Below, one piece after another: positions 7,010 through 14,597 of a DNA stretch of 43,623 nucleotides. The DNA comes from Bacilli bacterium. GTDB lineage: Bacteria > Bacillota_I > Bacilli_A > ML615J-28 > CAG-698. The notes under the pieces were generated by a model. That model had not been told where the DNA came from and ran no database searches. It saw only the letters and a program-made list of their open reading frames with translations. Position numbers and translations under genes: made by a program. The first letter of the stretch is position 1. The number at the start of each line of letters is the position of its first letter. The stretch lies in assembly GCA_016296945.1 (NCBI GenBank), contig JAEDHQ010000010.1:1-43623 (forward strand). Direction: 5' to 3'.

Positions 7010-8392
7010 ATGCAGACACTCAAGATAAAATATCATACAAATAATGACGGAGATTTGAATCTGATACATCAGTATCAGAAACAATACTCCAATACATTGA
7101 AGTGGATGTATAACAGATGTGTTGATGGTATTGGTGATACCAAAAGAAAACAACTCGCAAAAACGAAACTGAATAATATTCCTTTAATGGAATGTTGGTT
7201 TATATCATCAGCATCAAAAGACGCAAATGCTAAATATATTGCAAACCCACAAAAAAGAATTATTTTCGGTGGCAAGAAGAATTTCATTAGACGTTGCAAG
7301 GGTCTGATAACAAAAGAAGAGTGGCAAAAATGTAAGTTAATGCCACTATGTTCTATCGGTGAGTCGAACCAAAAAGGAAATAGGAAATTTAAGTTATCTG
7401 AAGATTTGTCAAAAGTTATATTTAAACCAAATGCAAATACACATGTTGAATTGGTATTCAATGGTCTTGGCAAGAATTACAGAAAGACGTTAAAACAATT
7501 ATATCTTTTACAGGAATCAAAATCCACACCAATAACGTATTATCTTGACAATGAATATGTTTTCATTTCCTTTGATGAGGTCAAAATACAAATAACTAAT
7601 AAGAGAAGAGTTATTGAAAATAGGATAATGGCAATAGACCTTAACCCTAATTATATTGGTTGGTCTATTGTTGATTGGGATGAAAACGGAAAATATGACG
7701 TAGTTAAATATGGTGTTTATTCCATAAAGGACATAAATGATAAGGAATTTGCATTGAAAACCATTCCGTCAAATGACAAGAGAAAGGTTTATCTATCTAA
7801 TAAACGTAATTATGAGGTAATGCAGATAAGTAAAAACCTCATAAATAAGGCGTTGTATTACGGATGTGAAACATTTGTCTGTGAGGGATTGACGATAGAT
7901 TCATCTGATAAAGGAAAAGGGAAGAAATTCAATAGGTTATGTAATAATCTATGGTGTAGAGATAAATTAGTTAATAACCTTAAGAAAAGGTGCAACCTTT
8001 TCAATATAATATTTAATAAGGTTAAACCCGAATATTCATCATTTGTAGGCAATATCCTATATAGGAAACATAAGTTACCTGATATGGTATTAGCTTCAAT
8101 AGAGATAGGACGTAGAGGTTATGAATTTGTGAGACAATATATAAAAAAAGATAAAGAAATAAAGAAGAATATAATACTACCAGATTTGATTGATTTCGTT
8201 AACGATTATTCCAAGTCGTTGGAAGAATTTGGGATAGTTGAGAAGTCTATAAGTTTGGTTGATTTATATTATCTTTTAAAAAAATCTAAAATCAGATATA
8301 GATTTTCTTTGGATGATTGGATCAAAGAGTCAAACCATATAAAGTTTTTGAGATGTTTTTCAAAACGATCGTTAATATTAAAAATAAATTAA
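7010..8392 (+). CDS. TnpB-like RuvC nuclease lacking a zinc ribbon
   Basis: 460 residues. The RuvC-I motif is IMAIDLNPNYIGWSI with catalytic Asp about 210. RuvC-II is FVCEGLTI with Glu about 292. A RuvC-III-like segment is PDMVLASIEIGRRG with Asp about 358, preceded by the VKPEYSSFVGN block. This is the layout of IS605/IS1341 TnpB relatives of the phage type; the usual CxxC...CxxC ribbon between RuvC-II and III is absent. TnpB proteins are RNA-guided DNA nucleases. No TnpA is adjacent, no cassette promoter precedes it, and I find no matching right-end scaffold after the stop, so it may be domesticated or use a guide elsewhere. Confidence 0.82.
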   Translation: MQTLKIKYHTNNDGDLNLIHQYQKQYSNTLKWMYNRCVDGIGDTKRKQLAKTKLNNIPLMECWFISSASKDANAKYIANPQKRIIFGGKKNFIRRCKGLITKEEWQKCKLMPLCSIGESNQKGNRKFKLSEDLSKVIFKPNANTHVELVFNGLGKNYRKTLKQLYLLQESKSTPITYYLDNEYVFISFDEVKIQITNKRRVIENRIMAIDLNPNYIGWSIVDWDENGKYDVVKYGVYSIKDINDKEFALKTIPSNDKRKVYLSNKRNYEVMQISKNLINKALYYGCETFVCEGLTIDSSDKGKGKKFNRLCNNLWCRDKLVNNLKKRCNLFNIIFNKVKPEYSSFVGNILYRKHKLPDMVLASIEIGRRGYEFVRQYIKKDKEIKKNIILPDLIDFVNDYSKSLEEFGIVEKSISLVDLYYLLKKSKIRYRFSLDDWIKESNHIKFLRCFSKRSLILKIN

Positions 8393-8414
8393 TTTTAATA
8401 AATTTAATAAAAAC

Positions 8415-8726
8415 ATGAATCTGGAATTAAAAGTTGATTTTAATGTTAATTTAAATGGTACGAGTTATCACAATGTTAATTACTTATGCAGTAAAAATAT
8501 ATTAGTTGAATTGTTTGGTGAACCTATATTCGTCAATGATTCAAAAACAAAGTATGAGTGGGACTTCATTGTGAAAGATGATGATGGCAATGAATATGTT
8601 GCTTGTCTTTATGATTACAAAAATGGAGATTTTAGAGACGATGAAATAATAAAGTGGCATATCGGTTCAAAGAATAGTAGAGTTGCATATATGCTGATTG
8701 ATTTAATCAATGAAAAACTTATTTAA
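8415..8726 (+). CDS. phage protein, LFGEP...WHIG family
   Basis: 103 residues. ELFGEPIFVND, YEWDFIVKD, DYKNGD and IKWHIGSKNSR match a hypothetical family frequent in phages of several hosts, in which a protein of about this size ends with WHIGG-like residues. Function unknown. It lies 22 nt after the TnpB-like gene with no promoter between, so it is probably co-transcribed. A terminator follows. Confidence 0.72.
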   Translation: MNLELKVDFNVNLNGTSYHNVNYLCSKNILVELFGEPIFVNDSKTKYEWDFIVKDDDGNEYVACLYDYKNGDFRDDEIIKWHIGSKNSRVAYMLIDLINEKLI

Positions 8727-8731
8727 GATTT

Positions 8732-8762
8732 AAAAAGGTTACTATTTCGTAACCTTTTTTAT
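8732..8762 (+). terminator. rho-independent terminator
   Basis: AAAAAGGTTAC / GTAACCTTTTTT. Confidence 0.85.
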
Positions 8763-8857
8763 TGCTTATAAAGTATATATATTCAAATATAAAAAAATAA
8801 ATGACATTTCCAAATAAAAAGTGATTTATTTTTTTCTAAAAAAAGATTACAATTTGT

Positions 8858-8888
8858 TTTGGTGTTTCAATTTTTTTACTTATCTTTG
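8858..8888 (+). promoter_or_regulatory. Bacteroidota-type promoter
   Basis: TTTG at 8858, 19-nt spacer, TATCTTTG at 8881. Confidence 0.75.
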
Positions 8889-8934
8889 TGAAGTAATTAA
8901 AAAATAAAACAATAACAAATTAAAATTAAGAATT

Positions 8935-9198
8935 ATGAGAATTTTAGAACAAGCACAAGATGTGTTGAAAAGAAAAGAACAAATTGAGAAAGTTTTAGTT
9001 TTTGTAAAAAAAGTGGCCTGTGTTTCAGATTCCGTAGACTTACAAAGGTTTATAAAAAAAGAAACGGAAATAATTGGAATAATGAATGCTTATTTGAAAG
9101 GTGAAAAGATTCAGTATTTCAATAAGAAATTAAATTGTTGGTTAGATATTTTAGAACCCTCATTTAGTGAAATTTACAAATATAGAATAAAAGCTTAA
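8935..9198 (+). CDS. hypothetical 87-aa protein
   Basis: MRILEQAQDVLKRKEQIEK at the start; soluble, helical N-terminal half, with a C-terminal FNKKLNCWLDILEPSFSEIYKYRIK. No SD and no recognised family. Monocistronic with terminator at 9234. Confidence 0.65.
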   Translation: MRILEQAQDVLKRKEQIEKVLVFVKKVACVSDSVDLQRFIKKETEIIGIMNAYLKGEKIQYFNKKLNCWLDILEPSFSEIYKYRIKA

Positions 9199-9233
9199 TT
9201 CTAAATTATAATGGAGATATTTCAAAATGGTCT

Positions 9234-9263
9234 GTCCTACATTTAAATGTAGGACTTTTTTTG
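9234..9263 (+). terminator. rho-independent terminator
   Basis: GTCCTACAT / ATGTAGGAC plus T-tract. Confidence 0.85.
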
Positions 9264-9350
9264 TTCATTACTAATATAAGAGAGTATATTTTCAAATATA
9301 AAAAAATAATCGAGATTTCCAAATAAAAAGAGGATTATTTTTAATAATAT

Positions 9351-9385
9351 ACAAAATGTTAGTAGATGTGCTTACATTTTGCAAG
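9351..9385 (+). repeat. 23-bp iteron (set 3, one unit plus half-site)
   Basis: One full unit at 9351 (ACAAAATGTTAGTAGATGTG core) and an inverted ACATTTTGC at 9374. Looser ACATTTG/ACATTTTG copies follow to about 9460. Confidence 0.65.
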
Positions 9386-9493
9386 AAAAATAGATAAAAA
9401 ACTAACATTTGTAAAGCAAAATTGAATTTCCCATAAGGTAAAAACTTACATTTTGTCAAATAATAAAATTAATTGAAAAAAGTTTACAATTTG

Positions 9494-9525
9494 TTTGGCC
9501 AATTCAAAAAAATGACTTATCTTTG
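9494..9525 (+). promoter_or_regulatory. Bacteroidota-type promoter
   Basis: TTTG at 9494, TATCTTTG at 9518. Confidence 0.8.
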
Positions 9526-9574
9526 TATCACAATTAAGGAATGAAACAATAACAAAATTAAGGAGGATAAAACT

Positions 9575-9664
9575 ATGATTATTACAACTATTACAAGTGT
9601 ATTCACAATCGGAATGATTTTAACGGGTGCAGTAAAGATAATGATTGCCTTCAAAAATCGTTAA
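9575..9664 (+). CDS. 29-aa membrane microprotein, copy 3 of 5
   Basis: MIITTITSVFTIGMILTG, then AVKIMIAFKNR. Strong SD AATTAAGGAGGATAAAACT. Same leader and position in its cassette as the other copies. Confidence 0.8.
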   Translation: MIITTITSVFTIGMILTGAVKIMIAFKNR

Positions 9665-9692
9665 GATTTATTGAAAAAAAAAACTTAAAAAA

Positions 9693-9724
9693 TTTGGTAG
9701 ATTCAAAATTTTTACTTATCTTTG
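9693..9724 (+). promoter_or_regulatory. Bacteroidota-type promoter
   Basis: TTTG at 9693, TATCTTTG at 9717. Confidence 0.78.
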
Positions 9725-9768
9725 TAGAGTGATTAAAAATAAAACAACAACAATTAAAATTAAGAACT

Positions 9769-10290
9769 ATGAAAAGAACATTTAACTTTGGAAAAATTGA
9801 TTATTATAATACAGGCAGAAAAATAAATGCTGTTGAGGTTAGTGTTGAATTAAAAGAAGAAAAAGATGGCAAACCAGTTTTTAGTGCTTCTGGTGATGTG
9901 TGGAATATAAAGCATACAGATATAGTATGTGGTGGCCAATGTCTCGACGATCCTAGCATCGTTAAACACCTTAAAGGAAATAAAACATTTGAGGAGATTT
10001 TAGATTTATGGCATAAATATCATTTGAATGATACACATGCAGGCACTTATGAACAAGAAATGTGCATAAAAGAGAATGAAGAAGAACGTAATTTAATCGA
10101 AAAAAGATTAAAAGAAGAAAAAAAAGATAAATATATATCTCATTACGAGGTAAGTTGTGAATTATTAAAAAAACACAACCTATACGAAGTGGAGGTTGAT
10201 GGTAAGCCCTATAAGTATGGACACTCTTGGTTATATTGGGATATACCGAGCGAAGATTTATTGAGAATAAAAAAATTGTTAGTTTCTTAA
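9769..10290 (+). CDS. hypothetical protein, paralog of 1683-2183
   Basis: 173 residues. It carries the same conserved blocks as the gene at 1683 (MKRTF.FGKID, GGQCLDD, KTFEEILDLWHKYHLND, GHSWLYWDIPSEDLL) plus a short Lys/Glu-rich insertion at about residues 105-125. In contrast to its paralog it lacks the strong SD. Terminator at 10309 resembles that at 2204. Confidence 0.8.
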   Translation: MKRTFNFGKIDYYNTGRKINAVEVSVELKEEKDGKPVFSASGDVWNIKHTDIVCGGQCLDDPSIVKHLKGNKTFEEILDLWHKYHLNDTHAGTYEQEMCIKENEEERNLIEKRLKEEKKDKYISHYEVSCELLKKHNLYEVEVDGKPYKYGHSWLYWDIPSEDLLRIKKLLVS

Positions 10291-10308
10291 TTTTGTTTGT
10301 TAGTTGGG

Positions 10309-10344
10309 TACCTCACTATATTATTTAGTGAGGTATTTTTTTTT
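10309..10344 (+). terminator. rho-independent terminator
   Basis: TACCTCACTA / TAGTGAGGTA followed by T-tract. Confidence 0.85.
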
Positions 10345-10467
10345 ATATGTTTCTTATAGAGATTATATTTTCAAATATAAAAAAATAAATGATATTTCCA
10401 AATAAAAAGGGGATTATTTTTTACAAAATACTAGATGATAATTTTTTGAAAAAAACTTTAAAAATTG

Positions 10468-10499
10468 TTTGGAGGATTCAAGATTTTTACTTATCTTTG
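10468..10499 (+). promoter_or_regulatory. Bacteroidota-type promoter
   Basis: TTTG at 10468, TATCTTTG at 10492. Confidence 0.8.
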
Positions 10500-10564
10500 T
10501 ATCACAATTAAGGAATAAAAGAAACAAATAATAACAAACTAACAAAATTAAGGAGGATAAAACT

Positions 10565-10663
10565 ATGATTGCAACAATGATTACAGCAACGATTTCTAGT
10601 GTTGTATTAGCAACTATATTATGTGGAATAATCAAAATAATGATTGCCTTCAAAAATCGTTAA
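10565..10663 (+). CDS. 32-aa membrane microprotein, diverged copy 4 of 5
   Basis: MIATMITATISSVVLATILC, then GIIKIMIAFKNR. The hydrophobic part has diverged strongly, but the basic C-terminal tail IMIAFKNR and the leader plus strong SD are kept. The conserved tail marks the functional part. Confidence 0.78.
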   Translation: MIATMITATISSVVLATILCGIIKIMIAFKNR

Positions 10664-10680
10664 AAAAAAGTTTAAAAATG

Positions 10681-10712
10681 TTTGGCTGATTCAAAAATTT
10701 GACTTATCTTTG
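10681..10712 (+). promoter_or_regulatory. Bacteroidota-type promoter
   Basis: TTTG at 10681, TATCTTTG at 10705. Confidence 0.8.
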
Positions 10713-10754
10713 TAACGTAATTAAGGGAATAAAACAAATAAACAATAATAAACT

Positions 10755-11084
10755 ATGAAAGCAAATTTAGATTTAATAAAAAGAGAGATAATTATTTTTG
10801 ACGAGTTCGGTGAAATTATTTCAACAATCGAAATCGAAAAAGATATTAAAATATCTGATTTATGTGATTATTGGAATAGTTTTAAATATAAAAATAAGAT
10901 GTATGATTTGAATCTATTTTTAGTCAATGGGAAGTTTTATTTAACTGCTTATGAATTAGACAAGTTAAATAATACGAATGTATCTAAATACATTAAAATT
11001 GATTTAACGATTAATAATAGAAAAAAAGTTAAAAAATTGAACCTACCAAGCAATTTTTTTAATTATCTTTGTGGTGTAGAATAA
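10755..11084 (+). CDS. hypothetical 109-aa protein running into the next promoter
   Basis: MKANLDLIKREIIIFDEFGE at the start; soluble beta-rich N-terminal half, basic middle (NNRKKVKKLN). The last residues (NLPSNFFNYLCGVE) are encoded by what looks like the promoter of the next cassette (TATCTTTG at 11064). The original C-terminus may therefore have been replaced when cassettes joined. No family recognised. Confidence 0.65.
   Translation: MKANLDLIKREIIIFDEFGEIISTIEIEKDIKISDLCDYWNSFKYKNKMYDLNLFLVNGKFYLTAYELDKLNNTNVSKYIKIDLTINNRKKVKKLNLPSNFFNYLCGVE
11037..11071 (+). promoter_or_regulatory. probable promoter embedded in the 3' end of a gene
   Basis: TATCTTTG at 11064 with a TTG at 11037. The spacer is 24 nt, longer than elsewhere, so activity is uncertain. 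Confidence 0.5.
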
Positions 11085-11106
11085 CAAAATTAAGGAGGAT
11101 TAAATT

Positions 11107-11346
11107 ATGGACAGAGCGAGAAAAAAACGTTTGAGTAATTACGATAACTCATTTCGTCTTGCATTTGAAGAGAATTTTGACGATGTTCAAGTGTTTTGGA
11201 ATCTTTGTGATGAGTATGAGAATTGTGAAGACATATTAAGAGGATTACGTTCTTCATTATCTGAAAATGTTATAAGTAATAATGGTTATAACTTTATTTT
11301 GCTAAATTGGGACGATTTACTTTATATTGGAGGTTATAACGATTGA
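11107..11346 (+). CDS. hypothetical 79-aa acidic protein
   Basis: MDRARKKRLSNYDNSFRLAF at the start, then an acidic body (ENFDDVQVFWNLCDEYENCED). Strong SD AATTAAGGAGG. No family recognised. Followed by a GC-rich terminator. Confidence 0.68.
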   Translation: MDRARKKRLSNYDNSFRLAFEENFDDVQVFWNLCDEYENCEDILRGLRSSLSENVISNNGYNFILLNWDDLLYIGGYND

Positions 11347-11380
11347 TTGTTTGTTACACTAAATAATTTGCTATGTTGTT

Positions 11381-11415
11381 CGGGCCTGTTGTGAAACACG
11401 CCCGTTTTTTTTTTT
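11381..11415 (+). terminator. rho-independent terminator
   Basis: CGGGC / GCCCG stem followed by twelve T. Confidence 0.85.
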
Positions 11416-11506
11416 GCTATAAAGATTATATTTTCAAATATAAAAAAATAAATGACATTTCCAAATAAAAATAGATTTATTTTTTTCAAAAAAATTTTAA
11501 AAATTG

Positions 11507-11538
11507 TTTGGCTAATTCAAAAAAATGACTTATCTTTG
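11507..11538 (+). promoter_or_regulatory. Bacteroidota-type promoter
   Basis: TTTG at 11507, TATCTTTG at 11531. Confidence 0.8.
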
Positions 11539-11587
11539 TATCACAATTAAGGAATGAAATAATAACAAAATTAAGGAGGATAAAACT

Positions 11588-11677
11588 ATGATTATTACAA
11601 CTATTACAAGTGTGTTTACAATTGGAATGATTTTGACGGGTGCAGTAAAGATAATGATTGCCTTCAAAAATCGTTAA
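11588..11677 (+). CDS. 29-aa membrane microprotein, copy 5 of 5
   Basis: Protein identical to the copy at 9575 with a few DNA differences. Strong SD AATTAAGGAGGATAAAACT. Confidence 0.8.
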   Translation: MIITTITSVFTIGMILTGAVKIMIAFKNR

Positions 11678-11695
11678 AAAAAAGATTAAAAATTG

Positions 11696-11727
11696 TTTGG
11701 TGGATTCAATTATTTTACTTATCTTTG
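11696..11727 (+). promoter_or_regulatory. Bacteroidota-type promoter
   Basis: TTTG at 11696, TATCTTTG at 11720. Confidence 0.8.
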
Positions 11728-11775
11728 TACTATCAAAAACAAAACAATATGTCTAACAAATAAAATTTTACAACT

Positions 11776-12117
11776 ATGATGACAAAAGAAAAATTAACAA
11801 GTATTATTAAAAAACGTAGTGCTGAATTTTATAAATTTCACTCAAAAAATCGTGAAATAATAAACAAGATTTGCAAACAAATTGGAGATAAAGTAATCAA
11901 ATTGGATGAGTGTTCGCAAATTGGAGCAATATGTACCTCATTTGACGAAATATGTGATGGGAGTGTTGTTGAATTAAGAATAGAAAAAGGGTTTTTGACA
12001 CTAGTTTATAAACCTATATTTTCAAATGAAAAATACGATTGTTATTTAGAAGATTTTGTCGATGAGGGATTTTATTTTGAAATAATGGAGCAATTAAAAT
12101 TGTATCTTAATAAATAG
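11776..12117 (+). CDS. hypothetical 113-aa protein
   Basis: MMTKEKLTSIIKKRSAEFYK at the start; helical N-terminus, beta-rich C-terminal half. Ends at a TAG that is immediately followed by the terminator stem, evidence that TAG is a normal stop in this element. No SD, no family recognised. Confidence 0.68.
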   Translation: MMTKEKLTSIIKKRSAEFYKFHSKNREIINKICKQIGDKVIKLDECSQIGAICTSFDEICDGSVVELRIEKGFLTLVYKPIFSNEKYDCYLEDFVDEGFYFEIMEQLKLYLNK

Positions 12118-12140
12118 GGGCAACTCCCCTATTTTTTTTT
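12116..12140 (+). terminator. short rho-independent terminator
   Basis: AGGGG / CCCCT stem overlapping the stop codon, followed by nine T. Confidence 0.8.
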
Positions 12141-12247
12141 CTTTATTATAAAGATTATATTTTCAAATATAAAAAATAATTGAGATTTCCAAATAAAAAT
12201 GAATGTTTTTTTATCTTATTTTATTTTTCAAAAAACTTTAAAAATTG

Positions 12248-12279
12248 TTTGGTGGTTCCAAATTTTTTACTTATCTTTG
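12248..12279 (+). promoter_or_regulatory. Bacteroidota-type promoter
   Basis: TTTG at 12248, TATCTTTG at 12272. Confidence 0.8.
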
Positions 12280-12299
12280 TAGTGTTAAACAATTAAGAA

Positions 12300-12950
12300 A
12301 TGGAAAGGGAACAATTTAGAAAAGAGATTATTGAGTTGGAAAGACTTTTTAAATCAAGTGGTATCGAAAAACCTTGCTTTAATAAACTTATTCCGCTAAA
12401 TCGGTACTTTGGTAATTATGCTTATCCGTTTGGTGTAGATTACATTAATTTTATTGATTATCGTGGTTTTAAATTTGAAATTGTTGTTAATACACCTAAC
12501 AATAAGACATATAAATATCATGAAAATGATGATTTGCACACGATTAGCGAGTGGCAAATGGATGGTATTGTGTCTTTTCTTCGTGATTTTTTAGAGAAAA
12601 GAAAAAAAGAGATAGCGGATTTGTATGAAAAAGGTAAAAAAGAGTTATCCATCGAAGAAATGCTAACAAAGTATGATAAAATTGCAAATGAAACTATTAA
12701 AGAAATTAGCAAAGATAGAAAATATCGTACAAAATTATTTTTTGATAAATACGGAAAAGGTTTTTTAACTATAGAGTATTTTGGAAATGAATTTGGTAAA
12801 ATAGGATTTCATTATTTAAGCAGTTTTAAATTTTATAAAGATAAATATGGTATAAATCATATTACATATAGTTATCCATTGATGGGTGAAACTAACATTG
12901 ACCCTAACATTGAAAATTTTAAGAAGTATATAATATCCGACTGCGAATAA
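12300..12950 (+). CDS. hypothetical 216-aa protein
   Basis: Largest ordinary cassette gene (MEREQFRKEIIELERLFKSS at the start). It has a helical, charged middle region (FLEKRKKEIADLYEKGKKE) flanked by Tyr/Phe-rich beta segments. No signal peptide, no membrane span, no motif I can assign. ATG 12300 lies about 20 nt after the -7 box, giving a very short leader without SD. Confidence 0.7.
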   Translation: MEREQFRKEIIELERLFKSSGIEKPCFNKLIPLNRYFGNYAYPFGVDYINFIDYRGFKFEIVVNTPNNKTYKYHENDDLHTISEWQMDGIVSFLRDFLEKRKKEIADLYEKGKKELSIEEMLTKYDKIANETIKEISKDRKYRTKLFFDKYGKGFLTIEYFGNEFGKIGFHYLSSFKFYKDKYGINHITYSYPLMGETNIDPNIENFKKYIISDCE

Positions 12951-13019
12951 TTACTTTTTAGGTAAAAACTTATAAACGTGAATCAAGTGCCAAATGAGTC
13001 TGTTTTTAATTGCTTGGAA

Positions 13020-13053
13020 TACCTACTAATTTTTAGTAGGTATTTTTTTTTTG
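13020..13053 (+). terminator. rho-independent terminator
   Basis: AATACCTACTAA / TTAGTAGGTATT with ten T. Confidence 0.85.
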
Positions 13054-13157
13054 TTTCTTTGTGTGATTATATTTTCAAATATAAAAAAATAAATGATATA
13101 TCAAAATAAAAATGAGTTTATTTTTATTTTATTTTTTTGAAAAAGTTTAGAAATTGT

Positions 13158-13189
13158 TTGGTAGTTTCAAATTTTTTATTTATCTTTGT
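13158..13189 (+). promoter_or_regulatory. Bacteroidota-type promoter
   Basis: TTTG at 13158, TATCTTTG at 13182. Confidence 0.8.
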
Positions 13190-13219
13190 ATCGTTAAACA
13201 ATTAAGAAAGGAGGATAAT

Positions 13220-13429
13220 ATGGAAACAATAATAGCAAATAAACTATATGAGTTTATGGAGCGTGGAAACATAGATGCAGATGGTCTATATTATGTATAT
13301 AAGGTATTTAAAAGATATTGTGAAGGTTTAAACGTTAAAAAGGTTATTGAATTAATACTAAATAAAGAGGATAAAGAAACTATAAACACTTATTTTAAGT
13401 GTTTGAAAATAATTTATGATGAAAATTGA
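13220..13429 (+). CDS. hypothetical 69-aa protein, copy 2 of a duplicated gene
   Basis: Protein identical to 1377-1586, with the same leader and SD. DNA identity covers about 13185-13428; the promoter upstream differs. The duplication unit is therefore the transcript rather than the whole cassette. Confidence 0.8.
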   Translation: METIIANKLYEFMERGNIDADGLYYVYKVFKRYCEGLNVKKVIELILNKEDKETINTYFKCLKIIYDEN

Positions 13430-13436
13430 AAAAATG

Positions 13437-13468
13437 TTTGGTGGTTTCAATTATTTTACTTATCTTTG
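13437..13468 (+). promoter_or_regulatory. Bacteroidota-type promoter
   Basis: TTTG at 13437, TATCTTTG at 13461. Confidence 0.8.
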
Positions 13469-13515
13469 TAGTGTTAAACAATTAAAGAATTAAGGACAAC
13501 TAAAAAATTAATAAT

Positions 13516-14067
13516 ATGAAAGCATTTAATTATTTCCCAACAACAAAACAAGAACTTAAATCTATAATATACGAGAAAATTAATAAAGAAGGGTATAATT
13601 GTGATTTAAACGATATTGATGTTAGCAGAATTACAGATATGAGTTTTATGTTTGATAATTCTGACTTTAACGGAGACATTTCAAAATGGAACGTGTCAAA
13701 TGTTAAAGATATGAATACTATGTTTACTAATTCCAAGTTTGATGGTGATATTTCAAAATGGGATGTACGTAATGTTGAAAATATGTTTGGAATGTTTGCT
13801 AATTCAAAATTCAACGGAGATATAAGTAATTGGGATGTAAGCAATGTTACCGATATGAGTTATATGTTTTATAATTCTAAATTTAACAAAGATATTTCAA
13901 ATTGGAAAGTATCAAAGGTTAAATTTATGAATAGTATGTTTGATGAATCGAAATTTAACAAAGATATTTCAAAGTGGGATGTGTCGAATGTTAGTAATAT
14001 GGATTATATGTTTTATAAATCACCACTTAAAAATAATCCACCTAAATGGTATAATTGTTTAATTTAA
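13516..14067 (+). CDS. DUF285 (BspA-like) repeat protein 1
   Basis: 183 residues. After a 35-residue head (KAFNYFPTTKQELKSIIYEK...), about five 25-residue units follow with consensus FNGDISKWDVSNV.DM..MF. This is the DUF285/BspA-like repeat known from Mycoplasma and Bacteroidota surface proteins, a leucine-rich-repeat-like solenoid that can mediate binding. No signal peptide, so it is either intracellular or part of the virion. The C-terminal cap PLKNNPPKWY is shared with the other three family members in the window. Confidence 0.88.
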   Translation: MKAFNYFPTTKQELKSIIYEKINKEGYNCDLNDIDVSRITDMSFMFDNSDFNGDISKWNVSNVKDMNTMFTNSKFDGDISKWDVRNVENMFGMFANSKFNGDISNWDVSNVTDMSYMFYNSKFNKDISNWKVSKVKFMNSMFDESKFNKDISKWDVSNVSNMDYMFYKSPLKNNPPKWYNCLI

Positions 14068-14080
14068 TTATTTTGGAATT

Positions 14081-14107
14081 GGTTGTTATTGACAACCCAT
14101 TTTTTTG
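14081..14107 (+). terminator. rho-independent terminator
   Basis: GGTTGT / ACAACC hairpin followed by seven T. Confidence 0.7.
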
Positions 14108-14328
14108 TTCCATTGTGTGATTATATTTTCAAATATAAAAAAATAATTGATATTTCCAAATAAAAATAGATTTATTTTTGAAAAAAAAATGATATAAAAA
14201 TTCTATTTTTTAATAGAAAAATATATAAATTTGTAATCACAAAGTTTAAGACATTGAACATTAGTTATAACAATATGAAAAACGATGACAAATGTTTTAA
14301 CATATAAGTTTTTTAAAAAAAAAATAGA

Positions 14329-14532
14329 ATGAGAGAGGAGTATTTTATAGAATTTGAACCTGAAGGGCAATCACTTTTACATTCAAAAAGTTTTAATACT
14401 TGTGAGGAAACGAAAGAGTGGTTTAATGAAAATTTTACATTTCTTTTCCTGTGTAACGTGAATATATGTCGTGTAACATATAATGAAGATGACACAATAA
14501 AAGATATTGATTTAGTTGAAAAAATACGTTAA
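14329..14532 (+). CDS. hypothetical 67-aa protein
   Basis: MREEYFIEFEPEGQSLLHSK at the start; soluble. It lacks the cassette promoter and leader. A TAAATTTG at 14226 could be a -7 box but has no clear -33 partner. The 14108-14328 stretch otherwise holds only one minus-strand motif and AT-rich sequence. Confidence 0.6.
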   Translation: MREEYFIEFEPEGQSLLHSKSFNTCEETKEWFNENFTFLFLCNVNICRVTYNEDDTIKDIDLVEKIR

Positions 14533-14597
14533 ACTACCTAAATGAATAATAATTCACACATGTATCGAATTAATTGTGTTAATTTGTTCGAAAAAAA

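Noticed and set aside
7075..7473. 132-codon antisense frame inside the TnpB-like gene
   Set aside because: Antisense shadow; the sense strand carries clear RuvC motifs.
11776..12117. Genome-wide TAG recoding
   Set aside because: This gene ends in TAG directly at its terminator and other genes also stop at TAG, so TAG acts as a stop here.
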